In this document: piece by piece, positions 43,113 through 52,387 of the stretch
Layout: every line of letters begins with the position of its first letter
How positions within the stretch are numbered: position 1 is the stretch's first letter
NCBI RefSeq assembly: GCF_026163685.1
Contig: NZ_JAOXSR010000001.1
Coordinates: 496,001-560,000, forward strand
Length of the DNA stretch: 64,000 nucleotides
Direction: 5' to 3'
DNA from: Oerskovia flava
Lineage (GTDB): Bacteria > Actinomycetota > Actinomycetes > Actinomycetales > Cellulomonadaceae
Notes under the pieces: generated by a model
Databases searched by the model: none
What the model was told of the DNA's origin: nothing
Seen by the model: only the letters and a program-made list of their open reading frames with translations
Program-made: the position numbers and the translations under genes

Positions 43113-43738
43113 CCCCGAGTAGCACGGCGAGCAGCGCGCCGCGGCGCCAGGCGCGCGGTACCCAGCGGCGGGACGCGATCGTCGCTGCCGCCGTCGAGCT
43201 CATCCTGCGGGACGGCCCGGCCGGGCTCTCGCACCGCACGGTCGCGGCCCACGCCGACGTCCCGCTCGCGGCGACCACGTACTACTTCACCGGCCTGGAC
43301 GACCTCGTCGCCGCGGCCGGCGCCCGGATCGCCGCGGGGTGGGCGGACCACGCGCGCGCCGTGGTCGAGGGTCTGGCCGAGCGCCGGGCACCGGGCGCCG
43401 TCCCGCTGACCGAGGGGGAGCGGGCCGAGCTGCTCGTGCGCGCCGTCCTGCCGCAGACGGGCGTCGCGAAGTTGCGCGGCTTCTACGAGCACCTCGTCGC
43501 GGCGGGACGCCACGAGGCCCTGGCCCGTGCCTACGCCGACGGCCGCCAGCTCCTCGACGACGCGATCGCCGAGCTGCTCGCCGAGCTCGACGTCGACCTC
43601 GCGCCGGCGCTCCTCGTCGCGGTGGTCGACGGCGCGGCCGTGAGCGCCCTCAGCGAGGGTCGCGACGTGCGCGACCTCGCCGCGCACCTCGTGTCCGGGC
43701 TGCTGGCCACGGCCGGACGGCCCGCCCAGGGCGCGTGA
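43109..43738 (+). CDS. TetR-family regulator of the SMR exporter
   Basis: 209-residue repressor with an N-terminal helix-turn-helix (AAAVELILRDGPAGLSHRTV through VPLAATTYYFTGLDDLVAA). The ligand-binding part is Ala/Leu-rich without recognisable subfamily. Start ATG 43109 overlaps the SMR stop, so repressor and exporter are made from one mRNA, and the perfect palindrome at 42715 is its probable site. An exporter-first, repressor-second order is the reverse of the tetR-MFS unit 2 kb upstream. Confidence 0.85.
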   Translation: MTPSSTASSAPRRQARGTQRRDAIVAAAVELILRDGPAGLSHRTVAAHADVPLAATTYYFTGLDDLVAAAGARIAAGWADHARAVVEGLAERRAPGAVPLTEGERAELLVRAVLPQTGVAKLRGFYEHLVAAGRHEALARAYADGRQLLDDAIAELLAELDVDLAPALLVAVVDGAAVSALSEGRDVRDLAAHLVSGLLATAGRPAQGA

Positions 43739-43774
43739 GCCGCTCGTGAGCCCCGGTGGCCTAGCCTGGGAGGC

Positions 43775-44785
43775 GTGCCCGCCCTCGACGCGACGGTCGT
43801 CTACCGCACCCGTCTGACCACCCGGTTCCGAGGCCTCGACGTGCGCGACGGCGTGCTGCTGCGCGGCGAAGCCGGGTGGGGCGAGTTCTCGCCGTTCTGG
43901 GAGTACGACGACGCGGAGTCGGCCGCGTGGCTGGCCGCGGCCCGGGAGTCCGCGCACCTCGGCTGGCCCGCTCCCGTGCGCACGCACGTCCCGGTCAACG
44001 TCACGGTTCCCGCGGTCGACGGCGCCCGCGCGGCCGCGATCGTCACGGCGTCCGGCGGCTGCCGCACGGCCAAGGTCAAGGTCGCGCAGCGCGACCCGGA
44101 CGGACCCGGGGGTCTCGAGCCCCTGGCCGCGGAGATCGAGCGGCTGGAGGCGGTGCGGGACGCGCTCGGCCCCGGCGGGCGCATCCGCATCGACGCGAAC
44201 GGTGCCTGGACGAGTACCGAGGCGCTCGCCCGCCTGCGGCACCTCGACCGCGCCTCGGGGGGTCTGGAGTACGTCGAGCAGCCGTGCGCCACCGTGCCGG
44301 AGCTCGCGGCGGTCCGCCGCGCGACGCACGTGCCGGTCGCGGCCGACGAGTCGATCCGCCGGGCCGAGGACCCCTTCGCGGTGGTGCGCGCCGAGGCCGC
44401 GGACGTGGTGGTGCTCAAGGTGCAGCCGCTGGGCGGGGTCCGGGCGTGCCTCGACCTCACCGAGCAGATCGGCCTGCCGGTCGTGGTCTCCTCGGCGCTC
44501 GAGAGCTCGGTCGGGCTCGCCGCCGGGCTCGCGCTCGCCGCAGCGCTGCCCGAGCTCCCGTTCGCGTGCGGGCTCGCGACGTCGCAGCTGCTCGTCGACG
44601 ACGTCGTGGACCACCCCCTGCTGCCCGTCGACGGCGAGATCCCCGTACGCCGTCCGGAGCCGACCGTCGCCCGCCTCGACGCCACCGCCGCGGACGTCGA
44701 GACCACCGACCGCTGGCTCGCCCGCCTCGCTCGCGTCGGCACCGTGCTCGACGCCCGCACCCTCACGCCCGGAGGCGCGACATGA
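43775..44785 (+). CDS. menC: o-Succinylbenzoate synthase
   Basis: Enolase-superfamily dehydratase that forms o-succinylbenzoate from SHCHC. The 336-residue protein shows the catalytic Lys pair (TAKVKVAQ), metal ligands in RIDANGAW, EQPC and VAADESI, and a second Lys in VVLKVQPLGG. It starts at GTG 43775 after GGGAGG and overlaps menD by 4 bp. In actinobacteria menC-menD neighbours are typical. Confidence 0.92.
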   Translation: MPALDATVVYRTRLTTRFRGLDVRDGVLLRGEAGWGEFSPFWEYDDAESAAWLAAARESAHLGWPAPVRTHVPVNVTVPAVDGARAAAIVTASGGCRTAKVKVAQRDPDGPGGLEPLAAEIERLEAVRDALGPGGRIRIDANGAWTSTEALARLRHLDRASGGLEYVEQPCATVPELAAVRRATHVPVAADESIRRAEDPFAVVRAEAADVVVLKVQPLGGVRACLDLTEQIGLPVVVSSALESSVGLAAGLALAAALPELPFACGLATSQLLVDDVVDHPLLPVDGEIPVRRPEPTVARLDATAADVETTDRWLARLARVGTVLDARTLTPGGAT

Positions 44786-46614
44786 ACCAGCCGCCTTCGA
44801 TCGTCGCCGCCCGCCGGCTCGTGGCCGACCTCGTCGCCGGGGGAGTGGCCGACGTCGTCCTCGCACCCGGCTCCCGCAGCGCCCCGCTCGCGTACGCCGT
44901 CGCGGAGGCCGCGGACGCCGGCCGGCTGCGCCTGCACGTGCGGATCGACGAGCGGTCCGCGGCGTTCCTCGCGCTCGGCCTCGCGCGCGGCGCCGCGCTC
45001 ACCGGTGCGGGGGACGGCCCCGACGGGGGCGAGCCGAGCACGTTCGCGACCCGTGCGGCCCCGGTGGCGGTCGTGACGACGTCGGGCACCGCCGCCGCGA
45101 ACCTGCACCCTGCCGTGCTGGAGGCCCACCACAGCGGCGTGCCCCTCGTGCTGCTCACCGCGGACCGGCCGCACGAGCTGCGCGGCACGGGCGCGAACCA
45201 GACCGTCGACCAGGTGGGCCTCTACGGCTCGGCCGTACGCCTGGCCGTCGACGTCCCCGCCCCCACCGGCCGCGCGGACGAGCCGCGCGACCTGAGCACG
45301 CTCGTGACCCGGGCGCTCGCGGCCGCGCGCGGCGACCGCTCGGGATACCCCGGGCCGGTCCACCTCAACCTGGCCTTCCGCGACCCGCTCGTCCCGACGT
45401 CGCCGCTCGGGTCCCCGGACGGGCCGGACGCCGGTACGGACCGGCGCCCGGAGCGTCGGGCCGTCGTCGTCCCTGCCGTCGCTGCCGTCGCGTCCTTGAC
45501 CGCGGTCCCGTGGGGGTCGACGGGCGCGGCGGACGACGCCGGGCTCGCCGAGCCCCCGACCGTGCTCGTGGCCGGCGACGGCGCGGGTGCGGCCGCGCGG
45601 AGGCTGGCCGAGGCGCGCGGCTGGCCGCTGCTCGCCGAGGCCTCCTCGGGTGCGGCGGGCGGGGCGAACCTGGTGCGCGCGCACCGGCTCGTGCTCGGCG
45701 CGGACGCGCTCGTCGAGCAGGTGCGGCGGGTCGTCGTGCTGGGCCGCGCGACCCTGTCCCGGCCCGTCCAGACGCTGCTCGGACGGCCGGGCGTCGAGGT
45801 GGTCGTCGTCGCGCCCGGCGCCGGGCCGTGGCCGGACGCGGCACGCAACGCGTCCGTGGTGCTGCCCGCCGTCCCGGACGCCTGGTGGGACCGACCCGTC
45901 GAGGGCCCGGGCGCGTGGTGCGAGCTCTGGGTCGCCGCGGGGGACGCCGCGGCCGCGGTCGTGGCGACGCACCTGCAGGGGCCGACGACGGCGCTCGCCG
46001 TCGCCGCAGAGGTCGCGGCCGCGTGCCACCCCGGTGACGTGCTCGTCGTCGGCTCGAGCAACCCGGTGCGGGACCTCGACCTCGTCGCCGGGTGGGACGA
46101 GGCCGTGCACGTCGTCGCGAACCGCGGCGCCGCCGGCATCGACGGCACCGTGTCGACCGCCACCGGGATCGCGCTGGCCGCGGGCCGGGCCGGTCGCCGG
46201 ACCCACGCCCTGCTGGGGGACCTGACGTTCCTCCACGACGCCGGGGGCCTGCTGCGCGGACCGGCCGAGGAGCACGTCGACCTGCAGATCGTGGTGGTCA
46301 ACGACGACGGCGGCTCGATCTTCGCCTCGCTCGAGCACGGGGCGCTCGCGGCCGGGTCGAGAGCGGCGCACCGCACGTTCGAGCGCGTGTTCTCGACTCC
46401 GCACGGCGCGCACCTCGCGCAGGTCTGCGCGGGCTACGGCGTCGACCACCAGCTCGTCACCGACACCGCGAGCCTGCGGCACGCCCTCGCCTCCCCGACC
46501 CACGGCGTCCAGGTCATCGAGGTACCGGTCCCGCGCGCCGACCGCAGGACGGCGGGGATCGCGCTCGCCGGTCAGGTCCGGGACGCGGTGGCCGAGGTCC
46601 TCCGCGCCCGCTGA
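44782..46614 (+). CDS. menD: SEPHCHC synthase
   Basis: Thiamine-diphosphate enzyme that joins isochorismate and 2-oxoglutarate, the first committed menaquinone step. The 610 residues begin with the family signature VLAPGSRSAPLAYAV and contain the conserved DERSAAFLALGLARG (catalytic Glu region), TTSGTAAANLHPAVLEA and HELRGTGANQTVDQVGLYG. The ThDP-binding segment is GDLTFLHDAGGLL. Start ATG 44782 follows GGAGG and is coupled to menC. No menH gene is adjacent. Confidence 0.94.
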   Translation: MNQPPSIVAARRLVADLVAGGVADVVLAPGSRSAPLAYAVAEAADAGRLRLHVRIDERSAAFLALGLARGAALTGAGDGPDGGEPSTFATRAAPVAVVTTSGTAAANLHPAVLEAHHSGVPLVLLTADRPHELRGTGANQTVDQVGLYGSAVRLAVDVPAPTGRADEPRDLSTLVTRALAAARGDRSGYPGPVHLNLAFRDPLVPTSPLGSPDGPDAGTDRRPERRAVVVPAVAAVASLTAVPWGSTGAADDAGLAEPPTVLVAGDGAGAAARRLAEARGWPLLAEASSGAAGGANLVRAHRLVLGADALVEQVRRVVVLGRATLSRPVQTLLGRPGVEVVVVAPGAGPWPDAARNASVVLPAVPDAWWDRPVEGPGAWCELWVAAGDAAAAVVATHLQGPTTALAVAAEVAAACHPGDVLVVGSSNPVRDLDLVAGWDEAVHVVANRGAAGIDGTVSTATGIALAAGRAGRRTHALLGDLTFLHDAGGLLRGPAEEHVDLQIVVVNDDGGSIFASLEHGALAAGSRAAHRTFERVFSTPHGAHLAQVCAGYGVDHQLVTDTASLRHALASPTHGVQVIEVPVPRADRRTAGIALAGQVRDAVAEVLRAR

Positions 46615-46712
46615 AGCGCGACCGCGCGGAGTTCGCAGCGAACTCACAGGCAGGTTCAAGCCCCGTACCAGCGCCGGGGTGTTCAGTGGTGTGCAGAGAC
46701 CAGGAGGCCACC

Positions 46713-48212
46713 ATGACCACAGAGAACACCCCGAACACCCCCAGCAACCCGGAGCAGGCGCGGCCCGTGCACCCGGCGCCGTACACGCGCCCCACGGACT
46801 TCCACGCCACGCAGCCGCTGCCGCTCCCGCCCGTGCCCGCGCCCGCGCCCGACCAGGGTCGGCCCTCGGCCCCGGCGCAGGTCCACTCCGGCCCGACGGC
46901 CGGCCCCGCTGCCGGCGCGGCATTCGGTTACCCGCCCGCGCCGCCGGTCAGCTCGGGCGTCCCTGCCGGAACGGCCGAGCGCCCCGCACGTCGCGGGTGG
47001 GTCCCGATCGTCGGCGTCGCCGCGGGTGCCGCGCTCCTCGCGAGCCTCGGCACCGCCGGCCTGACGGGTGCGTTCGACCAGGGCGCGGTCGAGCCGACGT
47101 CGCTCGCGACGGTCGAGCAGGACGACGAGGCGCAGACGGTCCCGGTCGCGAGCTCCACCTCGGAGAACCCGGACTGGCAGGCGGTGACGCAGGCCGTCGC
47201 TCCGTCGGTCGTCGCGATCCAGGTGCAGACGTCCGCGGGCGGCGGCGAAGGGTCCGGCGTCGTCCTCGACACCGAGGGGCACGTCCTGACGAACAACCAC
47301 GTCGTCGAGGGCGCCGTGGACGACACGGTGCAGGTCACCCTCAGCGACGGGCGGCTCTTCGAGGCGACCATCGTCGGGCTGGACCCGACGACGGACCTCG
47401 CGGTCGTGCAGCTCGTCGACGCCCCGGACGACCTCACCCCGGCGACGATCGGTGACTCCGACGCCGTCAGCGTGGGGGAGTCGGTCCTCGCGGTGGGCAA
47501 CCCGCTCGGGCTGGCGAACACCGCCACGACCGGGATCGTCTCCGCGCTCGACCGCCCGGTCTCGGCGTCGGGCGCGACCGGCGGGGACGTCGTCGTGACG
47601 AACGCGATCCAGATCGACGCGGCGATCAACCCGGGCAACTCGGGTGGTCCGCTGTTCAACGCGCAGGGCGAGGTCATCGGCATCACGTCCTCGATCGCGA
47701 CGATGTCGAACGGGTCGAACCAGTCCGGGTCGATCGGCCTCGGGTTCGCGATCCCGGTGAACCTCGCGTCGAACATCGGCGAGCAGCTCATCGCCGACGG
47801 CGAGGCGGAGCACGCATTCCTCGGGGTCAGCCTGAGCGACGCGACGGCCACCTCCGACGGCGTCACGCGCCGGGGTGCGCAGGTCGAGGAGGTGACCCCC
47901 GGCTCCGCGGCCGACGAGGCAGGCATCGTCTCGGGCGACGTGATCGTCGCCATCGACGGCGACGCGGTCAGCGGGGCCGAGTCCCTCACGGCGTACGTGC
48001 GCGAGCGCACCGCCGGTGCCGAGACGACCCTCACGGTCGTCCGCGCCGGGCAGAGCCAGGAGGTCCGGGCGACGCTCGCGGCCCGGGCGGTCGAGGAGAC
48101 CGGCGGCCAGAACGGCTCGGGCCAGGACGGCTCGGGCCAGGAGGGTCAGGGCGACCCGACCCGACCGGACAACATCCCCGGCCTGGACGAGCTCTTCCCG
48201 CCCCAGGGCTGA
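46713..48212 (+). CDS. HtrA/DegP-like membrane-anchored serine protease with PDZ domain
   Basis: Envelope quality-control protease of 499 residues. A Pro-rich cytoplasmic N-terminus (about 1-90) precedes one membrane segment (WVPIVGVAAGAALLASLG), a trypsin-like domain with triad His196 (TNNHVV), Asp228 (TTDLAVV) and Ser310 (GNSGGPLF), and a C-terminal PDZ domain (about 375-465). It ends with a Gly/Gln/Ser tail and NIPGLDELFPPQG. The architecture matches PepD/HtrA of actinobacteria. ATG 46713 follows AGGAGG. It does not belong to the menaquinone pathway. Confidence 0.92.
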   Translation: MTTENTPNTPSNPEQARPVHPAPYTRPTDFHATQPLPLPPVPAPAPDQGRPSAPAQVHSGPTAGPAAGAAFGYPPAPPVSSGVPAGTAERPARRGWVPIVGVAAGAALLASLGTAGLTGAFDQGAVEPTSLATVEQDDEAQTVPVASSTSENPDWQAVTQAVAPSVVAIQVQTSAGGGEGSGVVLDTEGHVLTNNHVVEGAVDDTVQVTLSDGRLFEATIVGLDPTTDLAVVQLVDAPDDLTPATIGDSDAVSVGESVLAVGNPLGLANTATTGIVSALDRPVSASGATGGDVVVTNAIQIDAAINPGNSGGPLFNAQGEVIGITSSIATMSNGSNQSGSIGLGFAIPVNLASNIGEQLIADGEAEHAFLGVSLSDATATSDGVTRRGAQVEEVTPGSAADEAGIVSGDVIVAIDGDAVSGAESLTAYVRERTAGAETTLTVVRAGQSQEVRATLAARAVEETGGQNGSGQDGSGQEGQGDPTRPDNIPGLDELFPPQG

Positions 48213-48370
48213 CGGAGCCCCCACGAACCGGGGCTGGGCGGTGTACCGCGAACCGGTGTCCCCAGCACTTCCCAGCCCCACCCTCGTCCCGTCGGAGGTC
48301 TCCCCTGCCGCCGACGGGGCACGGTCGAGACGACCGGCCCGGCCCCCGTACCGGACGGTGCGTCCGACCC

Positions 48371-48407
48371 CGGTGCCCGGCCTGCGCGCAGCGCGGACCG
48401 GGCACCG
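48371..48407. terminator. Hairpin between convergent htrA and GNAT genes
   Basis: CGGTGCCCGG (48371-48380) pairs with CCGGGCACCG (48398-48407), enclosing a GC-rich 17-nt apical region that is itself partly self-complementary. The rest of the 272-bp gap (48213-48484) shows nothing recognisable. Confidence 0.55.
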
Positions 48408-48484
48408 TCGTGCGTCGAGGGCGACGAGGAGATCGCCCGCCCGCCGGTCGGCACAGGTCAGAGCGAGTCATGGCCTCCCGTGGG

Positions 48485-49036
48485 TCAGGCGGGGTCCGCC
48501 ACCGGTTCCCACGCGGCCTCGGAGTCGTCCGCTCCGGACCCCGACCCCGCGCCCGGGTCCGCGCCGGTGACGACGGCGACGTCCTTCGCGAAGTACCCGG
48601 CGGCCTCGACGTAGTCGTTGGTGCGGTAGAAGTCCTTCGACAGGCCGGTGGCGAGCGTCACACGACCGGCGCCGTGCTCGCCGCTCCAGGCCTCGACAGC
48701 ACGCAGCAGCTGCCCGCCGATCCCGCGGCGTCGGGCGTCCGACGTCACGACGATCTCCTCGACCCAGGTCACCGGCCCGTTGGACGCGAACGTGAGGTGC
48801 CGGTTGGCCAGGACGTACCCCACGATCTCGTCGGGTGTCTCGGCCACGGCGAAGAACGTGTCGAGCGCACCGAGGAGCGGTCCGAACGACCGGTCGAACG
48901 CGGTCCGCTCCGGGCTGCGCCGCGGGATCTGGAGCACGAGCGGCCACACGGCCTCGCGGTCGGCGACCCGCGCCCGGCGCACCACGACGGGGGACGTTCC
49001 AGAATGTCTCTGATCAGGGCTTTCGTCGGCAGGCAC
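48485..49036 (-). CDS. GNAT-family N-acetyltransferase
   Basis: 183-residue acetyl-CoA-dependent transferase. Motif A is visible as SDARRRGIGGQLLRAVEAW (pyrophosphate-binding R/Q-x-x-G-x-G/A), and motif B is around LSKDFYRTNDYVEAAGYFAK. The C-terminal 30 residues are Gly/Asp-rich and disordered. The GTG start at 49036 follows the reading frame but is not firmly supported; sequence before the first strand VVVRRARVAD is variable. The substrate is unknown. Confidence 0.8.
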   Translation of the reverse strand: MPADESPDQRHSGTSPVVVRRARVADREAVWPLVLQIPRRSPERTAFDRSFGPLLGALDTFFAVAETPDEIVGYVLANRHLTFASNGPVTWVEEIVVTSDARRRGIGGQLLRAVEAWSGEHGAGRVTLATGLSKDFYRTNDYVEAAGYFAKDVAVVTGADPGAGSGSGADDSEAAWEPVADPA

Positions 49037-49124
49037 GACGCGAACGTAGCAGCCGACGCGGCGGCGCGAAACGGGTCGTCCACCGGACGAGAACGACGGC
49101 GCGGACCTGACGAACCGGCGCCGG

Positions 49125-50480
49125 TCAACCGCCCAGCGCGTACCGCATGGGCTCGAGCTTGGCCTCGGACTCGGCGAGCTCCGCCGCCGGGTCGGAGGCC
49201 GCGACGATCCCGCAGCCGGCGAACAGCCGCACCGTGCGCGGGTCGCGCTCGGACAGCTCGGCCGAGCGCAGGGCGATGCCCCACTCGCCGTCGCCGTCGG
49301 CCCCGAGCCAGCCCACCGGGGCGGCGTACCGGCCGCGGTCCATGCCCTCGATCTCGCGGATGAGCTCGCGGGCCGCGGCCGTGGGCGTGCCGCACACGGC
49401 CGCCGAGGGGTGCAGCGCCGCGGCGAGCGCGAGGCTGGACGGCACGGAACCGGCCACCGGACCGCCGTCGGCCGCGTGGCCCGCGAGCACGCCCGTGACG
49501 TCCGAGGCCAGGTGCATGACGTTGGGCAGGTGCAGGACGAACGGTGCGTCCGGCACGTTCATCGACGAGCAGAACGGCGCGAGGGCCTCGGCCACGGACG
49601 CGACCGCGTACTCGTGCTCCTCGAGGTCCTTGGAGGACCGGGCGAGCTGGGCTGCGCGCAGGAGGGCGTCGTCGTCGGACACCCCGGCGCGCGAGCGGCG
49701 GATCGTGCCCGCCAGGACGCGGGAGGTGACCAGGCCTTTCTCGCTGCGCACCAGCAGCTCCGGCGTCGCGCCCACCATGCCGTCGACGGAGAACGTCCAG
49801 CACGCCTCGTACGCCGACGCGAGGCGGGTGAGCAGCCAGCGCGGGTCGATGGGGGCGCTCGCGGTCGCGACGACGTCGCGCGCGAGCACGACCTTGTCCA
49901 GCGCCCCGTCCCGGATGCGCTCCACGGCCTCGCCGACGACGGCGCTCCAGTCCGTCGCGGACAGCGCGCCGTCGACCGTGGTCACCTCGCCCGGGGCGGT
50001 GACCGGCTCGCGGTCGGCCGCGCGGAGGACGTGCGCGCCGGGCGTGCGGGTCAACGAGCCCGCCGTGTCGATCGTCGTCACCCAGGTGCGCCCGCCGCGG
50101 CGGCCCACCACGACGCGCGGCACCACGATCGTGCCGCACGCGCGCGCGTCGCCCGAGGTGCCGGCCGTGTCGTCGAACGCGAAGGACCCGAACGCGACCG
50201 GGCCGCTGCCGGGTAGCCCGACCTCGTCGCGCACGACGGCGTGGGCGAGGACGTCCTGCCAGGCCGCCTCGGCGTCGGCGAACCGACCGGGCCCCCACGC
50301 CTCGAAGCGCAGCGCCTCGCCCCAGCCGACGATGCCGTCCCCGCGGCGCACCCACGCGAGCGGGCGCGTGTCCGGGAGGACGTCCAGGAGCGCGGTGAGG
50401 CCACCGGGGAGGTCGGCGACGGGGGTGGAACGCACCACGAGCGGGTGGGCCGAGGTGGCGCTCGTCGATTCAGCAGTCAT
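49125..50480 (-). CDS. menF: Isochorismate synthase
   Basis: Converts chorismate to isochorismate, feeding MenD. The 451-residue protein has a variable N-terminal half and a conserved chorismate-binding C-terminal half: ALDKVVLARDVV (catalytic Lys region), FSVDGMVGATPELLVR, LAGTIRRSRAG, HPSAAVCGTPT and GWLGADGDGEWGIALRSA, ending RLFAGCGIVAASDP-type sequence. The specificity for isochorismate over salicylate or anthranilate follows from the men context. ATG 50480 was chosen. It is divergent from menG with only about 40 bp between starts. Confidence 0.9.
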   Translation of the reverse strand: MTAESTSATSAHPLVVRSTPVADLPGGLTALLDVLPDTRPLAWVRRGDGIVGWGEALRFEAWGPGRFADAEAAWQDVLAHAVVRDEVGLPGSGPVAFGSFAFDDTAGTSGDARACGTIVVPRVVVGRRGGRTWVTTIDTAGSLTRTPGAHVLRAADREPVTAPGEVTTVDGALSATDWSAVVGEAVERIRDGALDKVVLARDVVATASAPIDPRWLLTRLASAYEACWTFSVDGMVGATPELLVRSEKGLVTSRVLAGTIRRSRAGVSDDDALLRAAQLARSSKDLEEHEYAVASVAEALAPFCSSMNVPDAPFVLHLPNVMHLASDVTGVLAGHAADGGPVAGSVPSSLALAAALHPSAAVCGTPTAAARELIREIEGMDRGRYAAPVGWLGADGDGEWGIALRSAELSERDPRTVRLFAGCGIVAASDPAAELAESEAKLEPMRYALGG

Positions 50481-50522
50481 CACCACCCAGGGTAAGCCGG
50501 GCGGCGTGACACCATGGTCCGC

Positions 50523-51221
50523 ATGTCTCGCGCCAGCCTGGAGAAGAAGCCCACCGAGGTCGCGTCGATGTTCGACGGCATCGCTCGTCGCTACGACCTG
50601 ACGAACGACGTCATCTCCCTGGGCCAGGACCGGCGGTGGCGCCGCGCGACCGTCTCGGCCGTCGCGGCGATGCCGGGGGAGAAGGTGCTCGACCTCGCGG
50701 CCGGGACCGGCACCTCGAGCGAGCCGTTCGCCGACGACGGCGTGCGGGTCGTGCCCTGCGACTTCTCCTTCGGGATGCTGCAGGTCGGCAAGGAGCGCCG
50801 CCCCGACCTGTCGTTCGTCGCGGGCGACGCGACGCACCTGCCGTTCGCCGACGAGACGTTCGACGCCGTGACGATCTCCTTCGGCCTGCGCAACGTCGTC
50901 GACACGGACGCGGCCCTGCGCGAGATGCTGCGCGTCGTACGGCCGGGCGGGCGGGTCGTGATCTGCGAGTTCTCCCAGCCCACGTGGGCGCCGCTGCGCA
51001 CGGTGTACAGCGAGTACCTCATGAAGGCCCTGCCGCGCGTGGCCGCGGCGGTCACGCGCGAGGGGAGCTCGTACGAGTACCTGGCCGAGTCGATCAGCGC
51101 GTGGCCGGACCAGGTCCGGCTCGGCCGCCTGCTCGTCCGGGCAGGGTGGGAGCAGGTCGCCTATCGCAACCTCTCCGGCGGTATCGTCGCGCTGCACCGC
51201 GGGACCCGCCCCGCCCGGTAG
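50523..51221 (+). CDS. menG: Demethylmenaquinone methyltransferase
   Basis: SAM-dependent C-methylation that completes menaquinone. The 232-residue protein has the UbiE/MenG signatures [20 protein letters not shown], the SAM motif [12 protein letters not shown] and the post-motif [20 protein letters not shown], ending with a typical [15 protein letters not shown] 50523 (MSRASLEKK) is preferred on homology; ATG 50514 in frame is equally possible and no strong Shine-Dalgarno separates them. It shares a short divergent promoter region with menF. Confidence 0.93.
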   Translation: MSRASLEKKPTEVASMFDGIARRYDLTNDVISLGQDRRWRRATVSAVAAMPGEKVLDLAAGTGTSSEPFADDGVRVVPCDFSFGMLQVGKERRPDLSFVAGDATHLPFADETFDAVTISFGLRNVVDTDAALREMLRVVRPGGRVVICEFSQPTWAPLRTVYSEYLMKALPRVAAAVTREGSSYEYLAESISAWPDQVRLGRLLVRAGWEQVAYRNLSGGIVALHRGTRPAR

Positions 51222-51267
51222 GAGGCTCGTCGGTTGGCCTCCGGACGGCGGGCGGCTGGACGGATCA

Positions 51268-51284
51268 GGTAACGATTTGGTTAC
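51268..51284 (+). promoter_or_regulatory. Direct repeat GGTAAC-N5-GGTTAC before secreted SH3 protein
   Basis: Half-sites at 51268-51273 and 51279-51284 are 11 bp apart (one helical turn), as expected for OmpR-type response regulators. Actinobacterial MtrA sites before cell-wall hydrolase genes are built of GTAAC-like repeats. A TACACT -10-like box overlaps at 51282-51287, 43 bp before the start. Confidence 0.4.
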
Positions 51285-51326
51285 ACTGGCGCGGTCCCGT
51301 TCGTTCACCCACCCCCGGAGTGCCCC

Positions 51327-52280
51327 ATGTCCAGAGGTCGCCACAGTGCAGCACCGGCTGCGCCCGCCCGCACGCGGCGGCTCCCGGCGCTCGCGCTGAT
51401 CGCCGTCCTCGGCGCCGCGGTCGTCGGCTCGGGCCCCCAGGTGGCGGTCGGCACCGAGGACACCGGCGTCCCGTTCGCCGGGTCGACGTCGGAGCGCGAC
51501 GCGAAGGCCGCCAGCCGTTCCGGCGACCGGGCGACGCTGGGCGCCGGGCCGAGGACCGACACGACGGACCCCACGCCCGCTCCGACGTTCGAGGTCGCCG
51601 ACGAGCCGACCCCGGAGGTCGTCCCCGCACCCGATCCGGAACCTGAGCCGGAGCCCGAGCCGGAACCCGAGACGGTGCCCGACGTGACCGGGCAGATGTG
51701 GACCACGGACGCCGTCAACGTCAGGACCGAGCCGTCGGCGGACGCCGAGAGGGTCACGACCGTTCCGTCCGCCACCGTCGTCGACGTTACCGGCGCCACT
51801 GACGACGGGTGGAGCCAGGTCGTCTGGGACGGGGCCGCCGCCTGGATCAGCTCGGCCTTCCTGTCCGAGACGGAGCCGGAGCCCGAGCCCGAGGAGCAGG
51901 CGGCGAGCACGTCCGGTCCGTCGGGCGCCGCCTGCTCGGTCAACCCGGAGATCGAGTCCGGGCTGCAGGCCAACGCGATCGCGACCTATCGCGCGGTGTG
52001 CGCGGCATTCCCCCAGGTCACCTCGTACGGCGGGCTGCGCCCGGGCGACGGCGGCGACCACGGCACGGGCCGCGCCGTCGACGTCATGATCACCGGCGAG
52101 ACAGGGTGGCAGATCGCCCGGTACGTGCAGGCCAACGCGGGCTCGCTGGGTGTCACCTACATCATCTACGAGCAGAAGATCTGGATGGCGGGCGACTCCG
52201 CGAGCGCGTGGGCACCGATGGCGGACCGCGGCGGCGCGACCGCGAACCACTTCGACCACGTGCACATCAGCACGTCGTAG
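51327..52280 (+). CDS. Secreted SH3-domain protein with ARB_07466/VldE-like C-terminal domain
   Basis: Exported, probably cell-wall-associated protein of 317 residues. The signal peptide or anchor spans about 18-42. A Pro/Glu repeat linker (PEPEPEPEPE near 105) leads to a bacterial SH3 domain (about 123-182, VNVRTEPSADAERV), a second EPEPEPE linker, and a C-terminal domain (about 200-317) with GLRPGDGGDHGTGRAVDVM and ANHFDHVHIS. The latter resemble the His/Asp zinc motifs of the uncharacterised ARB_07466-like family related to D,D-peptidases. It probably binds or trims peptidoglycan. ATG 51327 follows CCCCGGAG loosely. Confidence 0.8.
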   Translation: MSRGRHSAAPAAPARTRRLPALALIAVLGAAVVGSGPQVAVGTEDTGVPFAGSTSERDAKAASRSGDRATLGAGPRTDTTDPTPAPTFEVADEPTPEVVPAPDPEPEPEPEPEPETVPDVTGQMWTTDAVNVRTEPSADAERVTTVPSATVVDVTGATDDGWSQVVWDGAAAWISSAFLSETEPEPEPEEQAASTSGPSGAACSVNPEIESGLQANAIATYRAVCAAFPQVTSYGGLRPGDGGDHGTGRAVDVMITGETGWQIARYVQANAGSLGVTYIIYEQKIWMAGDSASAWAPMADRGGATANHFDHVHISTS

Positions 52281-52387
52281 GGGGCTCGGGACAGGCGCTC
52301 GGTCCGCCGGGTCCGCGCTGGCCGAATCGTCTGCGGCCGAACTGCCTGATCGCGCGGTACAGACGGAACCCTCGTACCGTGGGGGAG

